A stretch of 64,000 nucleotides of DNA from DATKQJ01 sp035534295 (GCA_035534295.1 DATLSE010000046.1:54164-118163), one strand, 5' to 3'. Shown: positions 49,720 to 58,210, counted from the first letter of the stretch. Notes: generated by a model from the letters alone, not told the origin. Made by a program: numbers and translations.

Positions 49720-50421
49720 TCAGACGCCGGGTTGGGTGACCCCGAGGAGATCCTGAGACCAGGTTTCGAGTTCGGTGTAGTCCCCTCTCATCGACTCCGG
49801 CAGGAGATGGGCGATGGCGACCATGATGGCGTCGGCCGCCTCCTGATTGGAGACCCGGCGTCCATCGGGGCGGCGTTCGGGGATCAGGAACGGCGGACCG
49901 AATATGAGCTCGACCGGACGGCGCCGAGGCAGCCGCGAACCCTTGGGCAGACAATCCCTGCTGCCGACCAGCCCGACCGGCAGCACCGCGGCGCCGGAGC
50001 GACGGGCGATGAACCCCGCCCCCGGTTCGCCTCTTCTAAGGCCGCCCTGCTCCACCCGGGTCCCCTCCGGATACAAGATCACGACCTCGCCCGCGTCCAG
50101 GATCGAGGCCGCCCGTTCCAGAGCGAGGCGGTCGGGCGAATGCCGGACGACGGGGAAGGCGTGGTATCCGTGCATGAGCCAGCGCCAGAGGATGGATCCG
50201 GTGAAGTACTCCGACTTGGCCATACTCCAGCTGTCGGCGCGGGGCAGGAAGGCGGGGACCAGGGGTGGATCGACCGTCGCCGTGTGGTTGGCGCAGACCA
50301 GGAGTGCGCCCGAGCGTGGCACCAGTTCGCGGCCCCTCACCTGGAACAACCCGCCGGCCAGGATGGTCAGGGTCAGAGTGCGCATGACGCCGCGCAGGAA
50401 GCCGTAGACGACGGCGCTCAT
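49720..50421 (-). CDS. plsC: 1-acyl-sn-glycerol-3-phosphate acyltransferase
   Basis: PlsC acylates lysophosphatidic acid to phosphatidic acid at the membrane. The 233-aa product has a hydrophobic N-terminus, the catalytic HX4D in CANHTATVDPPLV, FPVVRHSPDRLALERA, and the substrate motif LYPEGTRVEQGGLRRGEPG, followed by VLPVGLVGSRD. The ATG start overlaps the cmk stop as ATGA. The cmk-plsC pair is common in Gram-positive genomes. Together with the PgsA domain near 6 kb, it covers two steps of phospholipid synthesis. Confidence 0.92.
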   Translation of the reverse strand: MSAVVYGFLRGVMRTLTLTILAGGLFQVRGRELVPRSGALLVCANHTATVDPPLVPAFLPRADSWSMAKSEYFTGSILWRWLMHGYHAFPVVRHSPDRLALERAASILDAGEVVILYPEGTRVEQGGLRRGEPGAGFIARRSGAAVLPVGLVGSRDCLPKGSRLPRRRPVELIFGPPFLIPERRPDGRRVSNQEAADAIMVAIAHLLPESMRGDYTELETWSQDLLGVTQPGV

Positions 50422-51059
50422 GCTCCCCGGATGAGGCCCAGAAGGCGCGCCACCACGGCCTCCAGCGCGACCCCCTCGGTCTCCACCACGGTGGCGTCGG
50501 CGGCCGGGCGCAGGGGTGCGACGGCGCGCTCTGTATCCTGGCGGTCGCGCTCGGAGATCTCGGCCTTGAGCGCGTCCTCATCGGCGGCCAGGCCCCGCGC
50601 CCGCAATTGCCGTTCACGCCGCCGCGCGCGCTCCTCGACCCCGGCGGTGAGGAAGAATTTGTGCTCCGCCCAGGGCAGCACCACCGTCCCGATGTCGCGC
50701 CCGGCCATCACCACCCCGGGATCATGGGCGAGGGAGCGCTGCTGGCCCAAAAGGGCCGACCGAACCTTTGGGATCTGGGCCAGAGTCGAGGCCCGGGCGC
50801 TGATCTCAGCTCCGTAGACCAGATCGGTCACATCCCGTCCCCCGGCTCGGATCCGGTCCCCCCCGAGGTCGAACTCAAGTTCCAGCGCCAGCGCCGCCGG
50901 ATCGGGCTCCGCTCCCCCCGCCGAGCCTTCCTCGATGGCGCAGGCGAGGGCGCGGTAGAAGAGGCCGGAATCGACAAAGGGAAGTTCGAGCGCGCTCGCC
51001 AGGCGCCGGCCCACGGCCGACTTCCCGCTCCCGGCGGGACCGTCGATGGCCACGATCAA
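50418..51059 (-). CDS. cmk: Cytidylate kinase
   Basis: Cmk phosphorylates CMP and dCMP. The 213-aa product has the P-loop AIDGPAGSGKSAVGRRLA at the N-terminus, LPFVDSGLFYRALA, VVMAGRDIGTVVLP, FFLTAGVEERARRRERQL, and a terminal Asp/Arg-rich lid. The start is TTG at 51059 in a TTGA overlap with rluB; a GTG at 51053 is possible. The scpA-scpB-rluB-cmk order is well conserved in Firmicutes and Actinobacteria. Confidence 0.94.
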   Translation of the reverse strand: MIVAIDGPAGSGKSAVGRRLASALELPFVDSGLFYRALACAIEEGSAGGAEPDPAALALELEFDLGGDRIRAGGRDVTDLVYGAEISARASTLAQIPKVRSALLGQQRSLAHDPGVVMAGRDIGTVVLPWAEHKFFLTAGVEERARRRERQLRARGLAADEDALKAEISERDRQDTERAVAPLRPAADATVVETEGVALEAVVARLLGLIRGA

Positions 51060-51790
51060 GACCTCGTCTCCGCGCCCGACTGGCCCTGCAGCGCTGCCAC
51101 CTCGGCCGGCCGCAGGTGGCGCCAGGCCCCCACCTTAAGACGTCCCAACCGGATCGGCCCGAACGCCTCCCGGCGCAGATCGATCACCGGGTGCCCAACC
51201 CCCTCGAGCATCCGTCGTACCTGCCGGTTGCGTCCCTCGGCCACCACCACGCGCAGGCTGGACAGCCGTCCCTGCTGCTGCAGCACTTCGACCTGCAGCG
51301 CGCGCGCCGGACGCCCGTCCAGGCTCACGCCCTGGCGCAGGCTGCGCAGTGCGGCCTCGTCGGGAACTCCTGAGACCGTGACCCGGTACTCCTTGCTCAG
51401 GCCATGGCGGGGATGGGCCAGGCGCTGGGCGAGGTCGCCATCGTCGGTGAGCAGGAGGAGCCCCGAGCTGTCCATATCCAGCCGCCCGACGCTGAATAGG
51501 CGGCGGGCTCCCGTCTCCTCCCCGACGAGCTCGAACACCGTCGGCCGGCCCTGGGGGTCGTGGGCGGTGACGATGACCCCAACCGGCTTGTGGAGCACGA
51601 TGTGGTGCCTCGCCCGACCTGAGGGAGGAGACACCTCAGCGCCACGCAGGGTGACGCGATCGACCCCGGGCTCAACCAGCTGGCCGGAGGCCGGTGGAAG
51701 CTGCCCGTTGACCAGGACGGCACCGCCTGCGATCAGGGCGTCAGCGGCGCGGCGCGAGGCCACCCCGCACCGCGCCAGGTAGCGATTCAA
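51056..51790 (-). CDS. rluB: rRNA pseudouridine synthase of the RluB/RsuA family
   Basis: This enzyme makes pseudouridine in rRNA, in this context probably 23S position 2605. The 244-aa product has an N-terminal S4 domain (NRYLARCGVASRRAADALIAGGAVLVNG), the catalytic motif GRLDMDSSGLLLLTDDGDLA with its Asp, LSKEYRVTVSG, and EGRNRQVRRMLEGVGHPV. The start is TTG, overlapping the scpB stop as TTGA. RluB is preferred over RsuA because of its position after scpB. Confidence 0.92.
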   Translation of the reverse strand: MNRYLARCGVASRRAADALIAGGAVLVNGQLPPASGQLVEPGVDRVTLRGAEVSPPSGRARHHIVLHKPVGVIVTAHDPQGRPTVFELVGEETGARRLFSVGRLDMDSSGLLLLTDDGDLAQRLAHPRHGLSKEYRVTVSGVPDEAALRSLRQGVSLDGRPARALQVEVLQQQGRLSSLRVVVAEGRNRQVRRMLEGVGHPVIDLRREAFGPIRLGRLKVGAWRHLRPAEVAALQGQSGAETRS

Positions 51791-52302
51791 TCGTTCGGCG
51801 ATGGCAGCACCTCGGGCAGGTCCAGGTCCTCCAGGCTGCCCAGTCCGAGCAGGCGGAGAAAGCGCATGGTGGTGCCGTACAGCTTGGGCTGACCCGGTCC
51901 CTCCCCCCGGCCCACCTCGTGGACCAGGTCGCGCAGCTCCAGGTTGGCCAGGACGCCGTCACAGTTGACTCCCCGGATCTGCTCGATGCGTGATTTGGGC
52001 ACCGGCTGTTGAACCGCGACGATGGCCAGGGTCTCGTAGGCGGCGGCGGACAGGCGGCCGCCAATCTCGGGGTTGAGGGCGCGCCGGACCTGGCTCGAGT
52101 AGGCCGGACGGGTGGCGATCTGGACCAGGTCCTGATGGTGCTGAAGCATCACCCCGCGATCACCCAGAGCGATCTCCAATGATTCCAGCGCGGCCTCGAC
52201 TTGGGCTCGCGAGGCCGCGGTCGCGTGCTCCAGCTCGCGCCGGGTGAGCGGTCGATGAGAGGCGAAGAGGATCGCCTCCAGGGCGGCGGCAAGATCGCTC
52301 AC
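51787..52302 (-). CDS. scpB: Segregation and condensation protein B
   Basis: ScpB forms the condensin-like complex with ScpA and SMC. The 171-aa product is two winged-helix domains: LAAALEAILFASHRPLTRREL at the start, then QVRRALNPEIGGRLSAAAYETLAIVAVQQPVPKSRIEQIRGV, and a C-terminal LYGTTMRFLRLLGL. GTG at 52302 overlaps the scpA stop as GTGA. A longer frame to 52815 is only Ala/Gly/Arg-rich read-through opposite scpA and was not used. Confidence 0.93.
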   Translation of the reverse strand: MSDLAAALEAILFASHRPLTRRELEHATAASRAQVEAALESLEIALGDRGVMLQHHQDLVQIATRPAYSSQVRRALNPEIGGRLSAAAYETLAIVAVQQPVPKSRIEQIRGVNCDGVLANLELRDLVHEVGRGEGPGQPKLYGTTMRFLRLLGLGSLEDLDLPEVLPSPND

Positions 52303-53000
52303 CGCGGCTCGACCCAGATCGAGGCGAAGTTGTGCTCCTGGCGGATGCTGACCCGGCCCTGGCGCAGCAGTTCGAGCAGCGCGACGAAGGTGACCACGGC
52401 CTGCAGACGATCCTGGCTCTGCAGAAGCACCTGGACGAGATCGAATCCGCCCTCGGCCAGACGCCGGTTCAAGTCCTCGAGCCGGTCCTCCAGGGTCCAG
52501 CGCTCCTGGGTCACGACCAGAGGGCGAGGCGGGATGCGCGCCAGCAGCGCCTCCAGGGCACCCACCAGAGCCTCCACCTGCAGCGGCTCCTCCTGCCCCG
52601 CGGCGGCGATCTCGCGCACCGGGGCGGGGAAGGAGAACTCCTGCTGGCTGGCCCGCTCCATCAGACCCTGGGCCAGACGGCGGTAGGCCTGGTACTCGAC
52701 CAGGCGGGCGCGGACGTCCTCCTCCCAGCCCACCAGGTCGATCTCCTCGGGCTCGGTCGGGGGCACGGGCAGCAGCCGCATCGACTTGAGCAGAAGGAGC
52801 CGGGCGGCGAGCCACAAGAACTCGGACATCTCGTTCGCATCCGGCCGCTTGAGCCCCGCCACAGCCGCCAGGTAGGCGGCGGTGAGCTCGTGCAGGCGGA
52901 CGGAGAAGAGGTCCACCTGATCGCGCTCGACCAGGGCCAAAAGGAGTTCGAGGGGACCCTCGAAGACGGGGGTCGTGATCTCCAGGCGGGGCTTGCCCAT
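52299..53000 (-). CDS. scpA: Segregation and condensation protein A
   Basis: ScpA is the kleisin subunit that bridges SMC heads. The product of about 233 aa has the N-terminal VFEGPLELLLALVERDQVDLFSVRL, MSEFLWLAARLLLLKSMRLLP, and the C-terminal winged helix VVTFVALLELLRQGRVSIRQEHNFASI. ATG at 53000 gives MGKPRLEI, the usual lead; the frame reaches 53048 with a Gly-rich sequence. It starts 55 nt after recN and forms an overlapping pair with scpB. SMC is not in the window. Confidence 0.93.
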   Translation of the reverse strand: MGKPRLEITTPVFEGPLELLLALVERDQVDLFSVRLHELTAAYLAAVAGLKRPDANEMSEFLWLAARLLLLKSMRLLPVPPTEPEEIDLVGWEEDVRARLVEYQAYRRLAQGLMERASQQEFSFPAPVREIAAAGQEEPLQVEALVGALEALLARIPPRPLVVTQERWTLEDRLEDLNRRLAEGGFDLVQVLLQSQDRLQAVVTFVALLELLRQGRVSIRQEHNFASIWVEPR

Positions 53001-53055
53001 CGGGCCGAAATCATAGCCGTCCGGTCCCCCCCTCCCCCCTGTGCCCACGTCCCCC

Positions 53056-54687
53056 TCAGCCGCTGGCGGCGGCCTCGGCCATCAGTTCGAGCGCGCGCTC
53101 GATCGCCTTCTGGGTGACCCCCCCGCTCATCATCCGGGCCAGCTCGGCGGCGCGCTCCTGGGCGGTGACGAGTTCGCGCACCCGGACCACATTGCGCCCG
53201 CTCGCCTCCGCCACCTTCTCCACCACCAGGTGATGCTCGGCGAAGCACGCGATCTGGGCCAGGTGGGTCACGACCAGGACCTGACGCCGCCGTCCCAGCC
53301 GGGCCAGGCGCAGCCCGACCTGCACCGCCGCCTCGCCCCCGATGCCGGCGTCGATCTCATCGAAGACCAGGGTGGGGACGGAGTCGGACTCCGCCGCCAC
53401 CGTCTTCAGGGCCAGCATGAGGCGGGAGAGCTCGCCGCCCGAGGCCACCCGGGCCAGCGGTCGCAGGCTCTCCCCGGGATTGGCGCTGAAGTGGATCGCA
53501 ACCGATTCGAGGCCCTGCGGCGAGGGCTCAAGACGGGGCTCGAGCCGGATCTCGAGCCGGGCCTGCTCCAGTCGCAGCGCCCTCAACTCGAGCTCGGCGG
53601 CCCCAGCCAGCCGGGCCGCGGCTGAGGCCCGTCCCGCGCTCAGCTGCTGGGCCACAGCCATGTAGGCGCGCTCGCCCGTCTCCACCGCGCTCCGGGCACC
53701 GGAGATCGAGTCCTCGATCGAGATCCCCGTGCCGACCTGACCACGGAGCCGCTCAAGCTCCGCCAGCACCTCCTCCAGGGTGCCCCCGTAACGCCTCTTT
53801 AAGGTCTCGATCTGAGATAGCCGGGCCTCGACCTCCTCCAATCGGACCGGGTCCGGCTCGACCGACTCGCGCCGCCGCCTGAGCTCGGAGCGCAGGTCTG
53901 TGGCCTGCTCGAGCAGACCGCCCAGAGCCTGGGCCAGGTCGGCCAGACGCGGGTCGAACTCGCTGGCTGATCGGACCAGGCTCTGGGCGCGCTCCAGTCC
54001 CCCCTCCTCCTCCATCGCCTCCAGCGCCCGATCCAGATCCGCCCCGAGCTGGGTGGCATGGCGCAGAGCCGATCTCTCGGCCCCCAGCTCCAAGTCCTCG
54101 CCAGGCGCGAGGCGGGCGGCCTCGAGCTCCTCCAGCTGCGCGCGCAGGTACTGCTCCTCGCGCTCCCCGCGAGCCTGCTGGCGGAGCAGCTGATCGAGCC
54201 GCGAGCGCGCCCCCGCCCACTCGGCGTGGATGGCCATGACGCTCGCGCGCAGCTCGCCCAAATCCCCGTATCCGTCCAGCATCAGAGCCTGGGCCTCGGC
54301 GTCGAGCAGCAGGTGCTGTTCGTGCTGGCCGTGTACCGCCACCAGCTGCCGCCCCAGCTCGCGCAGCCGCGCCAGCTCGACGGCGCCACCGTTGAGGCGG
54401 GCGCTGCTGCGTCCGGCCAGCTCTCGCCCCAAGATCAGCTGCTGGGGTTCGCTCGCCTCGGCAGAGCCCGGTTGATCGACTTCGAACACCGCCTCGGCCG
54501 TCGCCCGCTTGGCCCCTTCGCGAATCTGATCCGAGCTGGCGGGAGCTCCCAGGCAGAGCCCGAGCGCGTCGACGATGAGTGACTTGCCGCTCCCGGTCTC
54601 GCCGCTGAGCAGGTTCAGACCGGGTCGGAATCCGACCTCGGCGCTCTCCACCAGGGCCAGATCTCGGACCCGGAGCTCTTTAAGCAC
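53056..54687 (-). CDS. recN: DNA repair protein RecN
   Basis: RecN is an SMC-like ATPase that acts early at double-strand breaks. The 543-aa product has Walker A SGETGSGKSLIVDALG at 28-43, a Q-loop region with AVHGQHEQHLLLD, two long coiled coils (about 150-370), and the C-terminal ABC signature LARVASGGELSRLMLALK with Walker B TLVFDEIDAGIGGEAA. It overlaps nadK by eight bases. It follows tlyA and nadK, as in Actinobacteria. Confidence 0.96.
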   Translation of the reverse strand: MLKELRVRDLALVESAEVGFRPGLNLLSGETGSGKSLIVDALGLCLGAPASSDQIREGAKRATAEAVFEVDQPGSAEASEPQQLILGRELAGRSSARLNGGAVELARLRELGRQLVAVHGQHEQHLLLDAEAQALMLDGYGDLGELRASVMAIHAEWAGARSRLDQLLRQQARGEREEQYLRAQLEELEAARLAPGEDLELGAERSALRHATQLGADLDRALEAMEEEGGLERAQSLVRSASEFDPRLADLAQALGGLLEQATDLRSELRRRRESVEPDPVRLEEVEARLSQIETLKRRYGGTLEEVLAELERLRGQVGTGISIEDSISGARSAVETGERAYMAVAQQLSAGRASAAARLAGAAELELRALRLEQARLEIRLEPRLEPSPQGLESVAIHFSANPGESLRPLARVASGGELSRLMLALKTVAAESDSVPTLVFDEIDAGIGGEAAVQVGLRLARLGRRRQVLVVTHLAQIACFAEHHLVVEKVAEASGRNVVRVRELVTAQERAAELARMMSGGVTQKAIERALELMAEAAASG

Positions 54688-55525
54688 CCGGCGGCGTCGG
54701 GACCAGGGGAAGCCCCCAGCCCAGCTTGTGGCGCAACTGGAGGTAGAAGTGTTCAGGCGGCGTGAACCGGATCAGGCGCAGGCTGCGCGGATAGCGAGCG
54801 ATCCGGACCACGTCGCCGCGCTTCAGGCGTCGAGGCGGACCTCCATCCAGGGTCAGGCTGGCGCCCTGGAAGGCGAGGCGGATGCTGACAGGCTGGTCGG
54901 ACGGGAGGACGATCGGGCGCACGGTGAGCGCGAAGGGGTTCATCGGGATCAGGGCGACGTCGTCAAGGCGCGGGTCGAGCACCGGGCCACCCGCGGCCAG
55001 AGCGTAGGCGGTGGAGCCGGTGGCGGTGGCGGCCATGACGCCATCGGCGTCGATCACGCCCAGTTCCTGGTCTCCCGCGCGCACGTCGAGGCGGACCAAG
55101 CCGTCGATGGCCAGGCGGTGGACCACCGCCTCGTTCAGAGCCAGACCCGGGCGCGAACGCCGCGAGCCCGACTCGACCCAGACCTGGAGCACGGTCCGCT
55201 CCTCGATCCGGAAGGCACCGTCAAAGAACCGCTGCAGTCCGGGAGCCAGGCCGGGGGCCTCGAGTTCGGTCAAAAAGCCCAACCGGCCCAGGTTCACACC
55301 GAGTAGGGGAAGGCGCCGGCGGGCGGCGCGCACCGCGCCCTGAAGCAGGGTGCCGTCCCCGCCCAGCGTGACCATGAGCAGGGCGTCGTCGGGCAGCGCC
55401 CGGCGCGAGTCGCGGTCGGTGGCCACGACCTCGATCCCACGCTCGGCCAGGAGGCGGCGCGCATCCGCCAGGGCGGGCTGGACCATGTCGACGCGGGGGT
55501 GAGCAAAGAAGACGACCGAGGCCAT
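54680..55525 (-). CDS. nadK: NAD kinase
   Basis: NadK makes NADP from NAD. The product of about 281 aa has the nucleotide motif LLMVTLGGDGTLLQGA, the substrate motif GVNLGRLGFLTELE, DGVMAATATGSTAYALAAGGPVLDP, and the terminal beta-rich domain. ATG at 55525 overlaps the tlyA stop as TGATG and gives the family lead SVVFFAHPR; the frame reaches 55552. It replaces ahrC in the Bacillus order tlyA-ahrC-recN. Confidence 0.93.
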   Translation of the reverse strand: MASVVFFAHPRVDMVQPALADARRLLAERGIEVVATDRDSRRALPDDALLMVTLGGDGTLLQGAVRAARRRLPLLGVNLGRLGFLTELEAPGLAPGLQRFFDGAFRIEERTVLQVWVESGSRRSRPGLALNEAVVHRLAIDGLVRLDVRAGDQELGVIDADGVMAATATGSTAYALAAGGPVLDPRLDDVALIPMNPFALTVRPIVLPSDQPVSIRLAFQGASLTLDGGPPRRLKRGDVVRIARYPRSLRLIRFTPPEHFYLQLRHKLGWGLPLVPTPPGA

Positions 55526-56241
55526 CAGCGGCACCTTAGATGGCAGAGCCATTCCTGGTTTCCGTCGGCTCCCGCCAGGGCGGAGGGAACCCAGCCCAGG
55601 ACCTCAAAGCCACTCTGCCGGCACCAGTGCTCGAAGTCCTCGATGGCGCTCTGGGTGAGGCTCGGATCGCGCACCACCCCGCCCTTTCCGACCAGGCCCC
55701 GGCCGACCTGGAACTGGGGCTTGAAGAGCGCCACCAACTCCGAGTCGGGTGCGGCCAGGCGGAGCGCGGGGAGCACCTTCTCCAGACCGATGAATGAGAG
55801 GTCGACGACCTGGAGCGAGACCGGCTGGGGATAGGACGTAAGGTGGCGGGCGTTGGTGCGCTCCATCAGTTGCACTCGAGGATCCTGACGCAGCCGCCAG
55901 TCCATGATCCCGCGGCCGACGTCGACGGCGAAGACCAAACTGGCGCCCCGGGCCAAGAGAACGTCGGTGAAGCCCCCGGTGGAGGCGCCGACGTCGGCGC
56001 ATATCCGTCCCCCGGGATCGATCAGGAAGTGATCGAGGGCGGGTTCGAGCTTGTCCCCTCCGCGCGAGGCCCAGCGCCGCTGCGGCGCGAGCTCGACCCG
56101 CTGCTCTGAGCCCAGGCGCTGGCTCGGGCGGCGTACGGTCTCGCCGTCGACGCGGACCTGACCGGCCAGGATCAGGGCCTGGGCCCGGCTCCGCGACTCG
56201 GCCAGCCCGGCCTCGGTCAGGGCCACGTCGAGTCGGCTCAG
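55525..56241 (-). CDS. tlyA: TlyA-family rRNA 2'-O-methyltransferase, probable CTG start
   Basis: TlyA methylates ribose at C1409 of 16S and C1920 of 23S rRNA in mycobacteria. The product of about 238 aa has an N-terminal S4 domain (RLDVALTEAGLAESRSRAQ, VRVDGETVRRPS) and a Rossmann methyltransferase domain (ADVGASTGGFTDVLLARGA, VDLSFIGLEKVLP, LFKPQFQVGRGLVGKGGVV). The first canonical start, GTG at 56226, would remove the conserved Arg-Leu-Asp that begins the S4 domain. CTG at 56239-56241, overlapping the upstream TGA as CTGA, restores it and gives M-S-R-L-D. Confidence 0.93.
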   Translation of the reverse strand: MSRLDVALTEAGLAESRSRAQALILAGQVRVDGETVRRPSQRLGSEQRVELAPQRRWASRGGDKLEPALDHFLIDPGGRICADVGASTGGFTDVLLARGASLVFAVDVGRGIMDWRLRQDPRVQLMERTNARHLTSYPQPVSLQVVDLSFIGLEKVLPALRLAAPDSELVALFKPQFQVGRGLVGKGGVVRDPSLTQSAIEDFEHWCRQSGFEVLGWVPSALAGADGNQEWLCHLRCR

Positions 56242-56654
56242 AACGGCAGCAACCCGATCACCACGCCGAGCGCGGCGCCGACCAGGACCTCCACCGGTGT
56301 GTGCCCTAAGAGCTCGCGCAGCCGGACCTGCTGGATCTGGTGCCCGGCCAGGAGCTCGTTGGCGATCTGATTGAGGAGCGCGGCCTGGCGCCCGGCGGCG
56401 CGGCGGACGCCCTGGGCGTCGTACATGACCACGATGGAGAAGATAAGCGCAATCGCAAAGCCGGCCGAACCCACGCCGTCGATGCGCCCGATCCCAGTGG
56501 TGAGCCCGGCCACGATGGCGGAGTGCGAGCTCGGCATTCCCCCGGTCTCGGCCAGCACCCGCAGGTTCAATCTCCGCTGCCGGGAGGAGGAGATGATGAC
56601 CTTCATGACCTGGGCGATGAACCAGGCCAGCAGGGGGGGCAGTACGTACCTCAA
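56238..56654 (-). CDS. DUF212 divergent PAP2-family membrane protein
   Basis: The 138-aa product is a small membrane protein of the DUF212/YuiD family, distantly related to PAP2 acid phosphatases. It has AWFIAQVMKVIISS near the start, the signature TGGMPSSHSAIVAGLTTGIGRIDG (with the SSHS motif), SIVVMYDAQGVRRAAG, and the C-terminal LRELLGHTPVEVLVGAALGVVIGLL. A phosphatase or lipid role is plausible but unproven. The start is TTG in a TTGA overlap with xseB. Confidence 0.88.
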   Translation of the reverse strand: MRYVLPPLLAWFIAQVMKVIISSSRQRRLNLRVLAETGGMPSSHSAIVAGLTTGIGRIDGVGSAGFAIALIFSIVVMYDAQGVRRAAGRQAALLNQIANELLAGHQIQQVRLRELLGHTPVEVLVGAALGVVIGLLPF

Positions 56655-56872
56655 TCGCCCTTGGCCCGCAAGCTCGCCGCGTCCAGCCGGCTCTGCGCCA
56701 GGGCCAGAAGGCGCGCTGCGCGGGCGTGGTCCAAGACCAGCTGCTCGAGCGGGGCCTCCCCCCCGGCCAGACTTTGAATCAGGTCCTCCAGGGTGAGCAT
56801 CAGATCCTCCAATCCGAGCTCCGACTCGGGCGCGACCCCAAGGCCCAGCTCCCCTGGCCGATCCGGGCTCAT
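56651..56872 (-). CDS. xseB: Exodeoxyribonuclease VII small subunit
   Basis: XseB is the small helical subunit that binds XseA in the multi-subunit exonuclease VII. The 73-aa product shows the family pattern LEDLMLTLEDLIQSLAGGEAPLEQLV, then ARAARLLALAQSRLDAA. The N-terminal 18 residues are extra. The ATG start overlaps nusB as ATGA. The large-subunit gene xseA, which nearly always lies directly upstream, is not here, nor is folD. Confidence 0.82.
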   Translation of the reverse strand: MSPDRPGELGLGVAPESELGLEDLMLTLEDLIQSLAGGEAPLEQLVLDHARAARLLALAQSRLDAASLRAKGD

Positions 56873-57282
56873 GGCGTGGTCAGGGCCGCGATGCGACCCA
56901 GGACGCCATTGACGAAGCGGCCCGATTCGTGTCCGCTGAAGGTCTTGGCGAGCTCGATCGATTCGTTGATCGCGGCCTTGACCGGGACTCCCTGGCCGTG
57001 CCGAATCTCGAATGTGGCCAGCCGTAGAACCGCCCGGTCGACCCGACCCATCTGCTCCAAGCGCCAGTTCTGGGACGCCTCCAGAATGACCTGGTCCAGC
57101 TCCTCGCGGTGGGCGACGACCCCGCGGATCAGGCCGCTGGCGAACTCGCGCGCGCGCTCCGACACTCCGGCCTCCTGGGCCAGATAGCTGAGCTGCTCAT
57201 CGGCGTCGGCGGCCGCGTCGCCGTCGATCTGGAACAGCACCTGCAGGGCCAGCTCCCTGGCCTGATGCCTCGAGCCCGCCAC
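56869..57282 (-). CDS. nusB: Transcription antitermination factor NusB
   Basis: NusB binds boxA RNA with S10 in rRNA antitermination. The 137-aa product is all-helical, with SRHQARELALQVLFQIDGD at the start, FASGLIRGVVAHREELDQVI, and the C-terminal VDRAVLRLATFEIRHGQGVPVKAAINESIELAKTFSGHESGRFVNGVLGRI. It lies between the asp23-like gene and xseB, as in Bacillus (yqhY-nusB). Confidence 0.95.
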   Translation of the reverse strand: MAGSRHQARELALQVLFQIDGDAAADADEQLSYLAQEAGVSERAREFASGLIRGVVAHREELDQVILEASQNWRLEQMGRVDRAVLRLATFEIRHGQGVPVKAAINESIELAKTFSGHESGRFVNGVLGRIAALTTP

Positions 57283-57294
57283 TTTGGCTTCCAG

Positions 57295-57642
57295 CTAGGG
57301 CTCGAAGCTGACGCCGGAGACGAGGACGTTGGTCTCCGCCACCTCGAGCCCGAGCATGCGCTCGACGGCCTCGATCACGTTGTCCTGCACCCGCTCCGCC
57401 ACCTGAGTGATGACCGCCCCCGAGCGCACGCTGATGAACACGTCGAGGTGGATCCCGCGATCGTCGTCGACCATCACCCGAACGCCGTGGTGGAGCACGT
57501 CGCGCTTCAACCAGTCGGCGACGTGATGCGCCCCCGAATTGTCGAGACCCGTCACGCCATCGACCTCGCGGGCGGCCATGGACGCGATGCTGGCGATGAC
57601 CTCGTTGGCGACCCGCACGCGCCCGCTGGGGGCTGACTCCAT
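57295..57642 (-). CDS. Asp23/Gls24-family envelope stress-like protein
   Basis: The 115-aa product belongs to the Asp23 (DUF322) family: VRVANEVIASIASMAAREVDGVTGL, then GVRVMVDDDRGIHLDVFISVRSGAVITQVAERVQDNVIEAVERMLGLEVAETNVLVSGVSF. Members such as YqhY of Bacillus are tied to acetyl-CoA carboxylase and envelope lipid control. The efp-yqhY-nusB order is the same here. The ATG at 57642 is used; the stop is 12 nt before nusB. Confidence 0.9.
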   Translation of the reverse strand: MESAPSGRVRVANEVIASIASMAAREVDGVTGLDNSGAHHVADWLKRDVLHHGVRVMVDDDRGIHLDVFISVRSGAVITQVAERVQDNVIEAVERMLGLEVAETNVLVSGVSFEP

Positions 57643-57652
57643 GGCGCCGATC

Positions 57653-58210
57653 CTACACCCGCTCCATGTAGGCCCCGGTGCGGGTGTCGACGCGAATCCG
57701 ATCTCCCGGATTGACGAAGAGCGGCACCTGCACCATCGCCCCCGTCTCCAGGCGCGCGGGCTTGGTGGTACCCGAGACGGTGTCGCCCTTGAGCCCAGGA
57801 TCGGAGTCGGTGACCTCGAGTTCGACCGTGATCGGGATCTCGATCCCGATCACCTGATCCTCGTAGCGCAGGAGCGAGACCGGATTGCCCTCCTTCAAAA
57901 AGGGGAGCACGTCCTGCAGGATCCCGTGCTCGATCGGGATCTGCTCATAGGTGGAGGAATCCATGAAGTGGTGAAGATCGGCGTCGGCGTAGAGGTAGGT
58001 CGCGGCCGACTTCTCGATCCGGACCACCTTGTACTTGTCCCCGCTGCGAAAGCTCTGCTCGAAGATGGCTCCGTCGCGGATGTTGCGAAGCTTGGCCTTG
58101 ATCACCGCTCCGGCCCGCGCCAGCTTTATGTGTTCGACCTGGACGATGGTCAGAAGCTTGCCGTCCATCTCGAATGCGGTGCCCACGCGAAAGTCATTGG
58201 TCTCGATCAA
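57653..58210 (-). CDS. efp: Elongation factor P
   Basis: EF-P rescues ribosomes stalled at polyproline. The 185-aa product has three OB-like domains, ETNDFRVGTAFEMDGKLLTIVQVEHIKLARAGAVIKAKLRNI in domain I, EQIPIEHGILQDVLPFLKEG in domain II, and PGLKGDTVSGTTKPARLETGAMVQVPLFVNPGDRIRVDTRTG in domain III. The loop tip residue corresponds to Arg34/Lys34 and reads LARAG, so an Arg or Ala may occupy it; the modification type is unclear. The start is TTG at 58210. The 154 nt upstream hold no gene. Confidence 0.95.
   Translation of the reverse strand: MIETNDFRVGTAFEMDGKLLTIVQVEHIKLARAGAVIKAKLRNIRDGAIFEQSFRSGDKYKVVRIEKSAATYLYADADLHHFMDSSTYEQIPIEHGILQDVLPFLKEGNPVSLLRYEDQVIGIEIPITVELEVTDSDPGLKGDTVSGTTKPARLETGAMVQVPLFVNPGDRIRVDTRTGAYMERV

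Noticed and set aside
52303..52815. N-terminal extension of the ScpB frame
   Set aside because: The extension lies within scpA in another frame and is Ala/Gly/Arg-rich. GTG at 52302 gives the family N-terminus.
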